DNA of 64,000 bases from Impatiens glandulifera. Taxonomy: Eukaryota; Streptophyta; Magnoliopsida; Ericales; Balsaminaceae. Position numbers and translations under genes: made by a program. Below, in pieces: positions 1 to 12,762 of this stretch. Position 1 is the stretch's first letter; every line of letters starts with the position of its first letter. Under the pieces are notes generated by a model that saw nothing but the letters and a program-made list of their open reading frames with translations, searched no databases and had not been told where the DNA came from. Where the stretch lies: positions 39,990,840-40,054,839 of the forward strand of contig NC_061869.1 in assembly GCF_907164915.1 (NCBI RefSeq). The letters run 5' to 3'.

Positions 1-3000
1 CTTCTTCCTCCTCCACGTCCTCCACCTCGACCATCATTCCTTCTTTTTTGAGGGACCCAATTATAACCTTCCCTTCCCCCTTGATTGTTACCTTCCCCCT
101 TGATTGTTACCTTCCCCCTTTTTAATAGCATCATCAACGTCATCAACATCTGCAATACGTTTTGCTGTTGTACCAGCATCTTCAATGCGTTCTGCTTTTA
201 CCGTCTTAAGATATTTGGATATTCGAGAAGCTGGAAGCCAAAGGAATCCAATGTTGTAGCTGTCTTTTTGTGGAGATCGAAGGGGTTCTGGAGCAGAGTA
301 GTCTTCATCCTGGGCAGCAAATTCTAAATCATCGACACTTCAATAGAAGTCCTCGATATATCTTTAATAATTTATGCCTGCGCTGAGGCTACATCGGTTG
401 TTGCTTTGGAGTTCGAAGCAGACTTCTCCTTCAGACGCTCCAACTCACCAAAAACTATATCGATGCTCTATTGAATAGGCGCAAGAGAATTGAGGATGAA
501 GTTCTTGAGATGTACCATTCCCTGAGAGGACTCCTCAGGGGAAGAAGGATTCGTCCGTTCCAGATGAGAATCATCTTGGAGGGTGCGAAGAGGGGATACT
601 CGAATACTTAACTCAATTTCAAACAACTCTAGGTTTTTGTCGGAAGTAGAGGCTCGAGGAACCTTGATCATTTCCCGAGACTTGTTGTCTGCTCCTTGAA
701 TTTCTTCACACAGATCTTTGAGGAATCTAGTCATTTCTTAAGAGTGAATGGATTTGGCAAGGATGGATTTCTACTTAGAAAATGAAGGAGTTGGATGTTT
801 GAATAATGGGGAGGAACGCCTCTCTTCAGATGTCTAGAACTCCTTGTCTAAATAGATCGTCTGAATAGTATGAGAACGCGGCTTGTCTGATGTAGGAGAA
901 GAGATCTGACCAGTAGTTCCAAAAGATGCCTTCTTGGAAGAAGGGGTGGACTACTGCTCAGTATGTGCAGAAGGCTTCTTCTCAGTAGACAACTTCTACT
1001 CAGAAGAGATGAGCTCCTCAACAACTTTGGATGTTGTCTCTTCAGCAACAAGAGACGCACGATTCTCCGCACTTAAGGGAAGCTGTTGCTCAGCAAAAGG
1101 AAGAGGCTGCTGCTCAGCAAAAGGAAGAGGCTGCTTCTATTCAACAATCGGTGCTACTCATCAGCAACAAGTGTCAACTTTTCAATAAAGAGCAGCTGCT
1201 CTTCAGCATTTGGACAGATCAACACTATCCAAGACTCCCTCATCTGTTCTTCAGTAATCTTGGAGGATTCAGTACCATGGACAAATGACAGGGCGATTGA
1301 GCTGTAAGAATCCAATATCACTTGTAGACTGATGTTCACCCTACCATCCACCCAGGATGTTTTCTCCAAAGGGTTGTAGTTTGCCTCCCTTTATCGAATG
1401 ATAGGGAACAAAGCACGCCCTCTGGAAATTGTTGCTACCAAATCTCTCCTTCTCTTGAGAGCTTCTTGGATGTCATCGGTGCAAGCCCAACTAAGAACTT
1501 TTTTCTCTAGATTGAACAACTATTTGCACTGCTTAGTCATATTTTCACCTTTGAGGACTTGACATAACTGTTTGTGCAGCCTTATACTGCTCCATTCATC
1601 AAAGACTTCTAACCTCTATGAAGCAACTTCCTCCACCTCTTTCATGATGAGGTCGATTGATTGCCTCATCATCGATTGATGCTCTAATTCCTAGACTAAG
1701 GGATCTTTACATTTTCCTGCAACTTCAGAAGGTTTGCAGTAGGGACAAGTTCCCTGAATATGATTCCCTTTGCAGCTTGATCATTCTTTGTAACTGATGA
1801 TAGAGAGGCACCATAAATAGGATCAACAACTTTTGGAGATGCTTCTTTCGTCGGCCCATAGGCGCAAGATGTACGTTGTGTGTGTGTGTAGGGGGGTGGT
1901 CCCCTGGACATAGTCCTGATCTACAACAGAGGCAACAACCTTCTCTACAGCAGCTTCTATTTCAGCAACCAGACTAGCAGACTCCTTGCTTAGATTTTAA
2001 GTAGGGACATCAATAATGTTCCCCACAAATTTATTAGCAATAATACGAGTTGACTCAACAACTTGTGTTTCAATCGGTCCCTCAATATAGACAACAATAG
2101 GCACTTTGGCCATAACATGTTTAAATGTTACCTTGGGAGACGTCTCCTCAACAAGTATATCAACAATCTGGCCGAAAAGTTTAACAAATGCTGGTTCTTC
2201 AATTTGTCCCACAACAAAGATCTCAATAGGCACTACGGCCGGAGGCAAAACAGAGGTAGTAAAAAGAGGTACCTTTGCAACATGAGTTTTCTTCACTCTT
2301 GCTTTCTTTGCTTTGGATGCAACCTTAATAGTATCTCCAACAATAACACGCTTATGACTATTGGAGATTGCTTTCGACTCCTCAGCCCTCAACTTTCTTC
2401 TTTTTGCTAAAACAGGGAGTCGAGTGACAGTTGAGCACCATCACATAGTGGTCGACTAACCACTTGACTACTGAACGAATGAGTCTTTCTTGGACTCTTT
2501 AATGGCCTTCATCCTTAGGATATAGTTACCCATAGTGCTGCTGGTCATCACCCTACTTGTATGAACATTAGTAGCGGTGCCCGAGTTCACTTACAGGTGC
2601 TCAAGAAGCCTGCTTAGTTGCATAGAGAAGCCAACATTGGCTTCTTTAGCATCGTCACCATCAGGGTTAAAGTTGTGAAAAGAATGGACGACCAGTTGAT
2701 GGCCGTCCACCTGGATATGGCCACCATTATTTCGAATCGCTCTTGGGTGTGGGCATCAAAGGATCCTACTATCGCTTGGAGAGATTTGAAGACAATATCG
2801 TTCAGGAGACAAAACTCTGATTTTAGGTACTTCTTCTTCCTATGAGTCTCAATAGGAACAAAGACGTCTGAAAAGACCATCTGCATTTCCGTTAGAACCT
2901 CAGCCGGAGTCTGCTCGAACTCTATAAGACCCTCTGTTGGAAGCTTAAAATGTTGAGTAAACAGATCTTCAGAGATGGAAACCTCCGTGCCCTTCACCGT

Positions 3001-3207
3001 TGCTTGATCGGTGTCTCCGAACACCTTGGAAGTCGCAAAGAACTCACGAACATCTTATTCGTGAACTATGAACAGACCGTCTAGAAACTTCCTCAGACAA
3101 GAAGCCTCTAGGGTTTTGAACATCTCTATCATTGCGGGCAGCCTCGAAGCATAAACCGATTCAAAGTCCACCTACATTGTATTTTAAGCGAAAGAAGTCA
3201 AAGTCAT
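1..3207 (-). pseudogene. Accessory ORF A of element I (3' of pol), broken
   Basis: The likely ATG is at 3207-3205. The first ~200 codons (to about 2614) carry the shared accessory domain: a VDFES motif near the start, an L-E-A-S-x-L-R-K-F-L segment, an EFFA segment, LPTEGL, an SEF-LLND segment and an INWS segment. Three in-frame stops interrupt the N-terminus, one of them at the Gln that precedes VDFES in the relatives. Frameshifts follow; a Lys-rich stretch (2400-2250) and a coiled-coil-like, low-complexity C-terminal region run on to the left edge, including Gln/Lys/Glu/Ala repeats near 1090-1140 and the segment 734-468. Its position between pol and the 3' LTR matches accessory ORFs C and D. 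Function unknown; it is not a pol domain. Confidence 0.7.
61..122. repeat. Short tandem repeat, ~19-bp unit
   Basis: A unit reading CCTTCCCCCTTGATTGTTA recurs about two and a half times. On the minus strand it falls in the C-terminal tail of accessory ORF A, where it encodes a Gly/Asn/Gln-rich stretch. Confidence 0.75.
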
Positions 3208-4004
3208 CTTTAGATATTAGAGAATAGGCGATGAAGAAAACACTGGATTGTAGAGAGAAGACAAAGAGTTCTAGAGAGAAAGCAAACATTTAGGGTTTTA
3301 GAAAATGCAAGTCGGTTAATGAGACGTCCTAGATACTCTTTATAATTGTTAACCGACACATGTCTTATAATTAAAATAAAGGACATCTTTAAAGAATATG
3401 CATGTAGTAATGAACCGTTGGGTGTGTTGGTCACATCTTTAATCATGACAGACACGTGTCTTCATGTAATTTGTTTATAAAGATATTTAAAAGAAAAGAA
3501 AAGATAAAATAAAATAAAATAAATATTTATTTTAATTACTCTAATTCAAAATAATTGGAGAGAAAATATTTTATTTTAAAATGTGACCGTTCACTTTCTA
3601 AGGGGGAGTTTAAACGACATCGTATTGATAAAATTAAGACAACTGTCCTACTTGACTTAAGACGAGTCGTCTTAAATACACTCAGACAAATGACTGACTA
3701 TGCTGTCCGCATACCTTGCATTTGAGCTTAATGAGACGTCTGTTTTGAAGGCGTCTGATGACTTATAACACAGTTGTGTCAGTTGACGTCTGCCTAATAG
3801 TTTAACGTATATCTATGCCGAAATTACAAACTGCTTAGGCACAATCCGTCTGATGTATAGTGTCATCAAACGACTGTTCTTTCAGCATAATTTGAGACAT
3901 CCGTCTTAACACGTCTGGCCTATCAACTTATTAACAAATTCACCTTCAATTTGTGCATAATAAAATAAAATAAATTTAAATATAAAAGACCCAAAATATT
4001 TCTA
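3208..4004 (-). promoter_or_regulatory. Spacer between pol and accessory ORF A with TATA-like box
   Basis: No ORF of note lies here. On the minus strand TATAAAG occurs at 3344-3338, about 130 bp upstream of the putative ATG, followed by a CT-rich leader (TTTCTCTCTAGAAC-like) as in a plant 5' UTR. An AACGGTT motif lies further upstream. The rest holds short imperfect repeats of agacg/cgtct (3640-3910). Promoter function is inferred from the matching arrangement at accessory ORFs B, D, E and F. Confidence 0.5.
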
Positions 4005-5480
4005 AAGTAAAAAATTTGTCTCGGGGAGTGCTTTCGTGAAGATGTCTGCCACATACTGATCTATTGAGATGTATTCTAGCTGAATATGCTTCTGAGCAAA
4101 ATGCTCCCGGATGAAGTGATGTCGAATGTCGATATGCTTTGTTGTGGAATGCAACACCAGATTATAAGTTATTGTGGTAGAGTTGGTGTTGTCATAGAAG
4201 ATAAGAGACTTGTCTGCCTAGATGTTGTAGTCTCTCGACTACTATTGAATCCACAGTAGTTGAGCACAGCAGCTGCCTGCAGCAAGGTATTATGCCTCTA
4301 CTATAGACGTGGAGACAAACGTCTGCTTCTTGCTATTCTAAGAGATCAGACGAACATCAAGAAACTGACACGTTCCACTGGTGGTCTTCCGTTAGATCTT
4401 ACAACTTGCATAATCTGCATCAGAGTAACTAAATAAGTTGAAACTGTAATCTGTCGGATACCAAAGTCCAACACATTGAGTTCCCTTTAAATATTTTGAA
4501 ATACGCTTAGTAGCTACGTAATGAGATTGTTTAGGATTAGCCTGAAAACGCCCACACACGCCGATGATAAACAAGATGTCTAGCCAGCTGGATGTTAGGT
4601 AAAGTAGGGAGCCGATTATTTCTTGGTAAGATGTGATGTCAACACTTTGACCATCTTCATTTTTATCCAATTTTCTTTATGAGTTCATGGGTGTCGAGGC
4701 AGCTGAGCAGTTCTCCATTTTGAATTTCTTCAACAACTCCTTGGTATACTTTGCTTGATTGATGAAGGTTCCAACTTCAAGTTGTCGAACTTGAAGATCA
4801 AGGAAGAACGCGAGCTCACTCATCATACTCATTTCAAACTTATCCTGCATCATCTTAGAGAACTTCTCGCATAATTTGAGATTAATTGACCCAAATGTGA
4901 TATCATCCACAGAGATTTGAACAAGTAAAATATGCAAATCTTTAATAAATCTAAAAAGTGTTTTATCTACTGTGCCTACAATAAAATCATGGTCAAATAA
5001 GAATTTAGTTAAAGTATCTTACCAAGCTCTAGAAGCTTTCTTAAGACCATATAAAGCCTTATCTAACTTAAAGACATGATTAGGTAGATAATGATCTTGA
5101 AAACTAGGCGGTTGTTCAACATAAATATTTTCATTAAGTACACCATTTAGGAAAGCACTTTTAACATCCATTTGACATACTTTAAAATTTTTAAAGGCTG
5201 CATAAGCTAGAAAAATTCTAATAGCTTCAAGTCTAGCTATAGGGGGAGAATGACTCCTCAAAGTCAATTCCTTCTTCCTGTCTATAACCTTAAGCTACTA
5301 GTCTAGCTTTGTTTCTCACAACTAAACTATCTTCACTTAGTTTATTTCTAAAAACTCATCTAGTTCTAATCACAGATTGATCATCTTGTCTTGGAATTAG
5401 ATGCCAAACTTTATTTCTTCCAAATTGATTTAAGTCTTTTTTCATAGTATTAATCCAATCTGGATCAAGCAATGCTTCAT
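4005..5480 (-). pseudogene. copia reverse transcriptase and RNase H, element I
   Basis: Fragments match the Ty1/copia RVT_2 domain: [19 protein letters not shown] and KALYGLK (5267-5019); SVDD in place of the catalytic YVDD, then LQVRQ and the ASTPM segment (4937-4677); a GSLLYL segment and a YSDADYA segment of RNase H (4670-4392); and an ADIFTKALPE end near 4020. At least three reading-frame changes separate them. Tyr to Ser at the first position of the YxDD box, plus the frameshifts, make it non-functional. Confidence 0.88.
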
Positions 5481-7090
5481 CAATTTATTTGGTTCAACTT
5501 GAGAAATAAATGCGAATTTTCAATTTCATCCATTAGTTGATTTCTGGTTCTAAGAGGTGCATTAGGGTTACCTATGATTAGTTCAAGTGGATGATTTTTG
5601 TTCCATCTGAGGTTTGGTCCTAAAGGGTCAGCCGTTTGATTAGTTGTGTCAGCAATATCTAGACTGTTAGCAGCATGTTGACTTTCAGTCTAGTTTTCTA
5701 GTTGAACTTTAACTGGATTAGTTTGCTGACCAGATGGATCAATTGGCTGATCAGACGTGCTATTTCTGATGAACTGGACCTCATTGTCACTATTAGATTG
5801 AAAATTAACAGCTTCCAACCTGTTAGCCACTTCGATGATTTCTTTCGAATTACTTTCAAAAAATTCATAAAAAATTAATATGGGTAGATTCTTCAACAGT
5901 TAATGTTTGTTTATTAAAAACTCTATACACTTTACTCACTAAAGAATATTCCAGCATTATGCCAGCATCTATTTTACCATCAAAAGCAGTCAGATGAGTT
6001 TTGTCATTGTTATGAATAAAATAGTTACATCCAAAAATTTTAAAATATGAAATTTTAGGAACTTTGCCATAGAAAATTTTATAAGGTGTTTTATTAAAAC
6101 GTTTTTAATCATTGATTTGTTTTGAGTATAACATGTTGTGTTAATAGCTTCTTCCCATAGCTTTTGAGACACACTAGAATTAAGTAGCATTGACCTAACA
6201 ACTTCCTTCAGTGTTATTTTCCTCCTTTCAACAACATCATTTTGTTGTGGAGTTCTAGCACTAGACAACTCATGTCTAATACTAGATTACTCAAGGAAAG
6301 AAGACATAATTCTGTTTGTAAATTATATTTCAGCAGTTTGATCCTTATAAAATAAGAAAATAATCCAAATAAATTTAGAATAATCATTAATTATAACAAG
6401 AGTATATCTCATTCCCCCTAAACTGGTCACTGGAATTGGACCAAACAAAACCATGTGCAATAATTCCAAACACATGTCAGATTTAATATTCTCTTTGTTT
6501 TTAAAAGTTTATCTAACATGTTTGCCCATCTAACAAGTAAGACAGATCTTATCTTTAGAAAACTTCAGTTTAGGAAGACCAACAACAAGATCTTTTGAAC
6601 AAATGTTGTTAATTGTTTAAAATTTAAGATGATTTAATCTTTTATGTCTAAGCCAGTTTTGATCATTTTTAGCTAACATGCAAACAGGATCAGCCATCTT
6701 AGGCTTCAAGTTCATCTTATATGAGTTTCTTATTCTACTTCCTCTCAGTAGTGTGTTTCCTTGTTGATCTTTAACTATACATGAATGTTTTTGAAAATAT
6801 ACAGTGTATCCGTTCTCACACATCTAACTAATACTTATCAAGTTATATCATAGATTTTCTACTAACAACACGTTATTAATAGTAAAATTACTGTGGACAA
6901 TCTTACCCTGACCCATAGTTTTACCTTTGCTGTTATCACCAAATGTGATTTTTGGTCCTGTACACTTTGTTATGTCAGTTAGCAGCCGTCTGTCGCAACC
7001 GTTGTCCAGATACCAAATAGACTAGACAACTATCCTAAGTTACCTACAAATATACATATTTACATCTTTGGTACCCAGCTTCATTTGGTC
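5481..7090 (-). pseudogene. copia protease/pre-integrase/integrase and linker, element I
   Basis: From high to low coordinates: remains of the protease region; the segment VKDQQGNTLL with a following HKRLNH (6823-6617), which is the zinc-binding gag-pre-integrase region; a decayed integrase core (6600-6270); the integrase C-terminal part SSARTPQQN-x-VVERR (6268-5990); and a Ser/Asn/Gln-rich linker toward RT (5896-5690) that contains NFQSNSD. Equivalent segments in element C confirm the order. Multiple stops and frameshifts are present. Confidence 0.82.
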
Positions 7091-8918
7091 CATGGTTAAT
7101 TAGTCATTTGAAGATCCATATTTGAGTTATTTTTATGGATCTTCCATTTTGTGTTGTAAATAAAGCATAAGATTTAGACTTGGCAGACGTATTTCTGCCA
7201 GCTGATGACCCCTTAGCTTTAAAAGATGATTTTTGATGAAAACCTTTTGACTTTCTGTCAATGTTTTGTTTTCCAGAACAGTTGGCTGCCAACTTCTCAG
7301 GCTTGAGCCAGCTAGAAGTTGGCTTAACATATTTAACATTATCTTTTAAGATTAAGTCACCACAGATGTGACTAATTCCAGTGTCATTCCAGTGTTAGTT
7401 AAAGTACTATTGATAAAGCTTATGAATTTAAGCTTGTCTTTAACTGGGTTTAACTTTTTATTGGATTCATATGACGAGTTGTTGTCAAATCCTAAACCAA
7501 ATTTACATCCGACATGTCTTTGATGAGTAATCATCTGTGTAACAACTTTTCAGATTTTGTCTAAGAACTAATCATATAGTACAATCTTTGGTTTTCAGCA
7601 GAAAGAGTTTTGATCGTTTCTTTGAACTTCTCATTCTCAGATGAGAACTCATTTATTTCATTATTTTTCAAAACTTCAGGTTCATTGTTTTTAGATAAAA
7701 AACTTGTACTGTAAGATTTATTTTTCAAATTAATTTCATTAAAAGAGTCTGACAGTTTCTTGTACTCAATGACCATGTCATTGAGTGCAATGACTAGATC
7801 ATCTCTTGTGAAGTTGTTAGAGGAGAAGTCAAATACCTCAATGCAATCAGCCATGAAACATTTGATACCCTCATCTTCACTTTTGCTTTATGAGCTGTCA
7901 TCTGATTCACTATCAGCCCATTTTTTCTTGCTTTCCTCAGCCAACAAAGCTTTTTGTTCTTTTCTATTTCTTATATCATACTACTTTTTGTCGTCCCTCT
8001 TGGGTTTTCTGTAGTCGGCCTTGAAATGACCTAGTTTATCACAGTTAAAACATTCAAGTTACATTTTAATTCATTTTTATTGTTAAATCTATTAGAGTTA
8101 GTGTTAGGATGGTTCTTCATCAAGAATTTGCCAAACTTCTTGACAAAGAATGACATTCTATCGTTACTAATTTGCTCAGAAGATTTCACAACAGTAGCAG
8201 CAACATATGTCTCTTTAGTAGTCACCAACGCCTTTGTGATGGTCGACGTGGTTGGATCCTCTTCATTCCTTAAGTTTATTTTAAACTCATAGGCTTTTTG
8301 ATCAGCGAATAAGTCTTGCAACTCAATCTTGTTGAGATCTTTGGTTTACCTCATCGCCATTGTCTTGTTGTCCCATTCACTCGAGAGAGCTCTCATGACT
8401 TTAATAACAACCTCTTTGTTGTTGTAATTCTTTCCCAGAGTGGGGAGTTCAATGATAATACTACTGAAACATTCATTGAATTTTGTCATTGTCTTTCTAG
8501 GACGCATCTTGATGTTGTAAAACTTCTGTGTGGCAACCATCAACTTGTTTATTTTAGTTTGGTCATTGCCTTCACAGAGTTGAGTCAGCTTCTCCCAAAT
8601 CTCTTTGGCAATTATGATTGACTTGATCTTGCTGAACATATTCTTGTCCAGCGTATTATAAAGGATATATTTGGCCACATTGTCTAGGTTGGCCTTCCTC
8701 TTGTATTCAGTAGTACACTCATGTCTTGGCTTATCCTTCATTTCAGGAATACCATCGGTTGAGGTTGTGGCAATGCCGATCGTTTGGATCTTCATTGTCC
8801 TATCAGTGATGACGTACCACATATCGTCATCTTGAGCAACCAAGTGAGCTTGCATCCTTATTTTCCAATCATCATAATCTTCCTTGGTGAATATTGTGGT
8901 TTTATTTAGGAGAGACAT
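7091..8918 (-). pseudogene. copia gag, element I
   Basis: The start is MSLLNKTTIF at 8918, 39 bp after the PBS. An open stretch of 190 codons (8918-8346) holds the retrotransposon gag (UBN2-like) core: FTKEDYDDWKIRMQAHL, IWEKLTQLCEG and a TMTKFNECF segment. One stop at 8346 is followed in the same frame to 8031, where the frame breaks at the zinc knuckle. That knuckle reads C-x2-C-x4-H-x4-Tyr after shifting, so the last Cys is lost. The C-terminal part (7854-7561, 7534-7352, 7292-7104) has a coiled-coil-like segment and ends at a TQIW segment as in element C. Confidence 0.88.
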
Positions 8919-8956
8919 GATTTGGATGATTTCTTTGCTTGAGAATATAAATTATT

Positions 8957-8968
8957 GCTCTGATACCA
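8957..8968 (-). other. Primer-binding site, element I
   Basis: The minus strand reads TGGTATCAGAGC, the standard plant Ty1/copia site complementary to the 3' end of initiator tRNA-Met, two bases after the end of the 5' LTR. Confidence 0.95.
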
Positions 8969-8970
8969 CT

Positions 8971-9990
8971 TGTTAGGATCGACTATAACAATAGAAGGGG
9001 GGGTGAATAATGTTGTACAAAACTTGACTTTTAATTCAATTTTAATCCTGTTAGAGATTAAAATTTGTTTCTATTCTTCACAAATTGTTGCAAGCTCTTG
9101 AACGATTTCAAGTGAAGAAATGCTTGCTAGATTTGAAGTGGAAGATGCAAAATGGAAAGATGCGGAAAGTAAATAACACAAGACATGAATAGACTAGAAG
9201 ACTTGCTAGATTTATGGATGTTCGGAGATAAAAACTCATATGTCACCCCTTCTTCTATTTGCAGAAGGATTCCACTATAAGACTTTGGTTTATATAGCTC
9301 TTATACAAACCCAGTCAAAACTCAGGACTTAACAACTTCCTGTTCTGAACTCCTAACACTCACTTTGTTGAACATACAACTTTTCGTTCAACTTACAAGA
9401 ATGAATATACTCTCAGCTTATATAATGTATTATTTTTTTCAATTAAAGAGAGAGTAAGAATTTAGAGCTCGTTGATTATGTAAATCCATAATTGTGTAAC
9501 GTGTCTAAGAACTGGGGGAGTCAACGACAACAGTCGACTCTGTTACGTAGATACGTGTCGACTTTCTAATGGTTGAACACTTGGTGGTAGTTGTAATAAG
9601 CTGACTAGGAAGTCTGCTTATAGCGAATTCTGTTGTCCACTATGTCGATGAGCTATGCAGATAAGAAGAGCTCTTCTTCAGACGACTGCAGAAGCAAGAC
9701 TACTGCTAGCACTTCTTTAGACTGCTGGTGAAGTAAGACGTCTTCTCGCGCTTCTTTAGACTGCCGCTGAGGCAAGGCATCTACTCGCGCTTCTTTAGAC
9801 TGCTGCTGAAATGACAACTTATTTTTGTTTTTATACATTGTACCTCGGTCGGTAAACTGAATATTAGAGTTTCGAAAGATTATTTTTTTCATGTATAATG
9901 CCTTTGTCAGAGTATACCGATAGTTATAAATTTAAAAATGGGGAAGAAATAAAAATTAGAAATAAATGAATTTGGTGTTTGATTTAACAT
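8971..9990 (-). repeat. 5' LTR of element I
   Basis: The PBS-proximal end reads ...CGATCCTAACA on the minus strand, as in the other LTRs of this set. The distal end is assigned at 9990, where the minus strand begins TGTTAAATCAAA; this is close to the start proposed for the element C LTR but is less certain. U3 holds 3-4 imperfect copies of a ~38-bp repeat with the core AGTCTAAAGAAGCGCGAG (9810-9660), also present at 31285-31480. The shared hairpin and GTGACGT-like block lies at 9275-9211. Confidence 0.75.
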
Positions 9991-10074
9991 TTCAATTGAT
10001 ATAATTGTTATCAGTGAGACATATTGTGTCATCAAAGGTAAATTAAAATTAGTGATGTTATGTTGTGTCATCAC

Positions 10075-11104
10075 TAGGAGTGTAAACGAGTCAATGTGCT
10101 CGTGAGTAGCTCTGTCAAAGCTCGATTCGAGCTTGGTCCGAGTTCGAGTAGCTCGATTATAAAATCGAGCTCGAGCTTTATATTTATTGTTTGATTAGCT
10201 CGCGAATAGCTCGTTATATAATATGATTAATAATATATATATATATATATATATAACAAATCAAATCCTAATTTCTCTTCTCCTTCCATTCTCATTTTGT
10301 TATATATATATATATATACAACAAATTAAATCCTAATTTCTCTTCTCCTTCCATTCTCCTTTTGTTATATATATATATATATATAACAAATCAAATCCTA
10401 ATTTCTCTTCTCCTTACATTCCCAAACAACCAAACTCATATCTCTCTTCTCCTTCCATTCTTGTTTTGTTCTCCTTCCATTCCCGTTTTTTCCTCCATTC
10501 TCAAGACAAAATCATCTCTCTTCTCCTTTATTCCCAAATGGCCAAACCCCTCTCTCTTCTCCTTTTATTTTCAAACGACCAAACTCATATCTATCATCTC
10601 CTTCCTCAATCTTTCAGATGATTGATTCTTAAAAAGACCTCGAAGTATCTATTTTTTGGATTCTATTAACGGAGAAATTCGTTCATTATCTTACTCTTTC
10701 ATATTTCGAACCTTATAAAATTTGAAGAAGAATATATGACTAGTGTATTATATTTCCAAACTTTTAATATTTGTGTTGAACATTTTTTAAATATTTAATT
10801 TCAGTTTGTAATTTTTAAATGAAATATTTGTGATTGAATGATTATCTTTAAATTATGTAATTGTATTTATATTTCTTAAATAATGTTGTGATTATATAAG
10901 TGTAGTTTGTGAAATATATAGTATATTATGTTTGAAATATTATTTAGTAGTAAAATATAATTTCAATTTAATTTCGAGTATTCGAGTTCGAGCTCGAGTA
11001 GCTCGAATTGTAATCGAGTCGAATAGAGTATAATTTTTGGTACTCGATTGAATTTGAGTAGTATGGTACTCCGCTCGACTCGACTTGACCCGTCTACTCC
11101 CACA
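10075..11104. mobile_element. hAT-like non-autonomous DNA element, 1030 bp
   Basis: It is flanked by perfect 8-bp duplications GTCATCAC at 10067-10074 and 11105-11112. The ends are imperfect inverted repeats: TAGGAGTGTAAACGAGTC on the left and, reverse complemented, TGTGGGAGTAGACGGGTC on the right. Both subterminal zones are rich in short GAGCTCGA and CGAGTAGCTCG motifs. The 8-bp duplication and subterminal motif clustering are hAT hallmarks. No transposase is encoded. Confidence 0.85.
10225..10410. repeat. Tandem repeat inside the hAT-like element
   Basis: About three copies of a ~72-bp unit occur, each made of a (TA)n run, AACAAATCAAATCCTAAT and a pyrimidine-rich TTCTCTTCTCCTTCCATTC block. 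The pyrimidine-rich motif continues with less order to about 10560. No coding content is evident. Confidence 0.8.
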
Positions 11105-11112
11105 GTCATCAC

Positions 11113-11884
11113 AGAAATTAAAATTAGTGATATATGTTATGCAAATTAACCTTTTAGTTACTAAATATTTATTAGGTTAGATTATAACTTTAATTTCTGA
11201 ATTATTTTATCTTAAAATATTGTATTATTATTTTCAAACAAAAATAATAATTAATAATATTATTAAATAAAATAAATAAATTTAATTATTATTAAAAAAA
11301 TCAACTTTAAAAGAAACTGTAAAAAGCCTGAAATTAAAATGAAATTGACCGTTTTAAAAAGAAGTTATGAAAATCAGATCATGTTTTTTCTAAATCTTAA
11401 ATTTTAATTCTTTCTATTCATAACTTAAAATAAGTTTCAATAAATACTAGTAACAATGAAATAAATAAAGAATACACAACATTTAGTTTGCATGATTAAG
11501 AAAATAATGTAATATTGGCGTGAAACTCTTGAAAATTTGGCTTGGAATTCCACGACGGCTTATCAAACTTGTGAAATTAGCCCCTCAAATCTATATGGAA
11601 CCAACATCCCCTAAACCGTCAATACTTTGATCGACGATAACAAAACTCAACACCCTCTCATATATAGAGAACTGTTAAATAGTGTACATTATAAGAAAGT
11701 TAAGGATAATAGTCTTGTTAGAATGTCCCCTCCTAAATGTAATAAACTCCTTTATACAAGAAGAAGATTTCGAAAGTAAAGTAGAACGAGTAAAAACGAT
11801 CTTTCATTTTACTTTGATATAAACTTCGAAATGTAACACTTCTTAGAAAACGAGGAAGAAATTGTCTCTTTTACAAAAAATACA
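11113..11884. other. Unassigned stretch before the gypsy pol fragment
   Basis: AT-rich DNA with no clear ORF. The part from about 11500 may be the decayed upstream portion (gag/protease) of the gypsy element that begins to be recognisable at 11885, but I cannot identify a domain in it. Confidence 0.4.
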
Positions 11885-12583
11885 ATGGATATAAACCTAA
11901 ATAAGACCAACAATTTTAAAATCGTTTTACTTGGTCAAAATTTGAACCAAGAAGAACGTCTTGAGCTAATTGAGTCGTTAAAAGCCAATAAGGATGTTTT
12001 CACCTTGTCACACAAGAAAATTCCAAGTATCGACATGAAAATCACACGACAACACTTTTCCTTTTATCCATATGCTAAACCAATAATGCAAAAACTTAAA
12101 CGAATGAAAGATGATGTTGTTAATAATATAAAAGAAGAAGTCCAAAAGCAACTTGAAGCTAATTTTCTTGAGGTAGTGAATTATCATATATGGATAGACA
12201 ACGTAGTTCCCGTTTTAAAGAAAGACAAGAAAATACGCATATGTGTGGACTATTGGGATCTAAATAAGGTTAGACCTAAAGGCCACTTTCTGTTACCTCA
12301 CATGGACATACTTTTTGATCATGAACTTTTATCTTTCATAAATGGATGCTTAGGATATAATCAAATCCTGATGGCTCTGCAAGACAAGGAAAATACCACA
12401 TTCATAATAGAAGTAAGTACTTTATGTTATCGTGTCATACCTTTCGGTCTGAAAAACATGGGAGTAACTTATCAAAGGGCAACTACCATGATCCTTCATG
12501 ACATGATCCACAAAAAAGTGAAAGTCTACATCTACGACATGATCGTCAAATTCAAGGATCGAAAAAATCTTTCAAAGGATTAG
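11885..12583 (+). pseudogene. gypsy reverse transcriptase fragment, catalytically dead
   Basis: An open frame of 232 codons begins with the pre-RT segment (LIESLKANKDVF) and then RT blocks: PVLKKDKKIRICVDYWDLNK, a segment where gypsy RTs normally read F-M-D-G-x-x-G-Y-N-Q but this copy has FINGCLGYNQ, then VIPFGLKN, and finally VYIYDMIVK where the YVDD box should be. Both catalytic aspartate positions are therefore altered (Asp to Asn, and the first Asp of the DD pair to Tyr). The frame stops at 12583 before the thumb is complete. Confidence 0.9.
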
Positions 12584-12762
12584 GAAATATTAATTATGAC
12601 TTAATCTGAAAAAATGCACGTTTTAGTTAGAACTAGTAAAACATTGGGCTTCTTAATCACCCAAAGAGTAATCGAAACCAATCCCTCTAAAATAAAAGTA
12701 ATAACGGCTATGCCAATACCTCTAAATGAAAGAGAGTCTAGAGTATTTCTCGAAACAATTGT

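Larger units (their letters stand above)
1..9990 (-). mobile_element. Ty1/copia element I, decayed, runs off left edge
   Basis: Reading the minus strand, the order is LTR (9990-8971), initiator-Met-type PBS, gag, protease, integrase, reverse transcriptase, RNase H, a spacer with a TATA-like box, then an accessory ORF that continues past base 1. PR-IN-RT-RH is the copia order. The 3' LTR and polypurine tract would lie to the left of the window. Every coding block is broken by frameshifts and stops, so the copy is dead. Gag and pol closely resemble element C at 43.6-51.7 kb, and the LTR resembles the one at 31.2-32.4 kb. Identification is by motif and mutual similarity inside the window. Confidence 0.88.

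Noticed and set aside
848..1307. Several overlapping small open frames on both strands with Gln/Ser repeats
   Set aside because: They arise from low-complexity sequence in the decayed accessory ORF A; no independent gene is supported.
9653..9892. Repetitive open frame with QSKEAR-type repeats in the LTR of element I
   Set aside because: It is a by-product of the U3 tandem repeat; the same repeat at 31285-31480 does not keep the frame.
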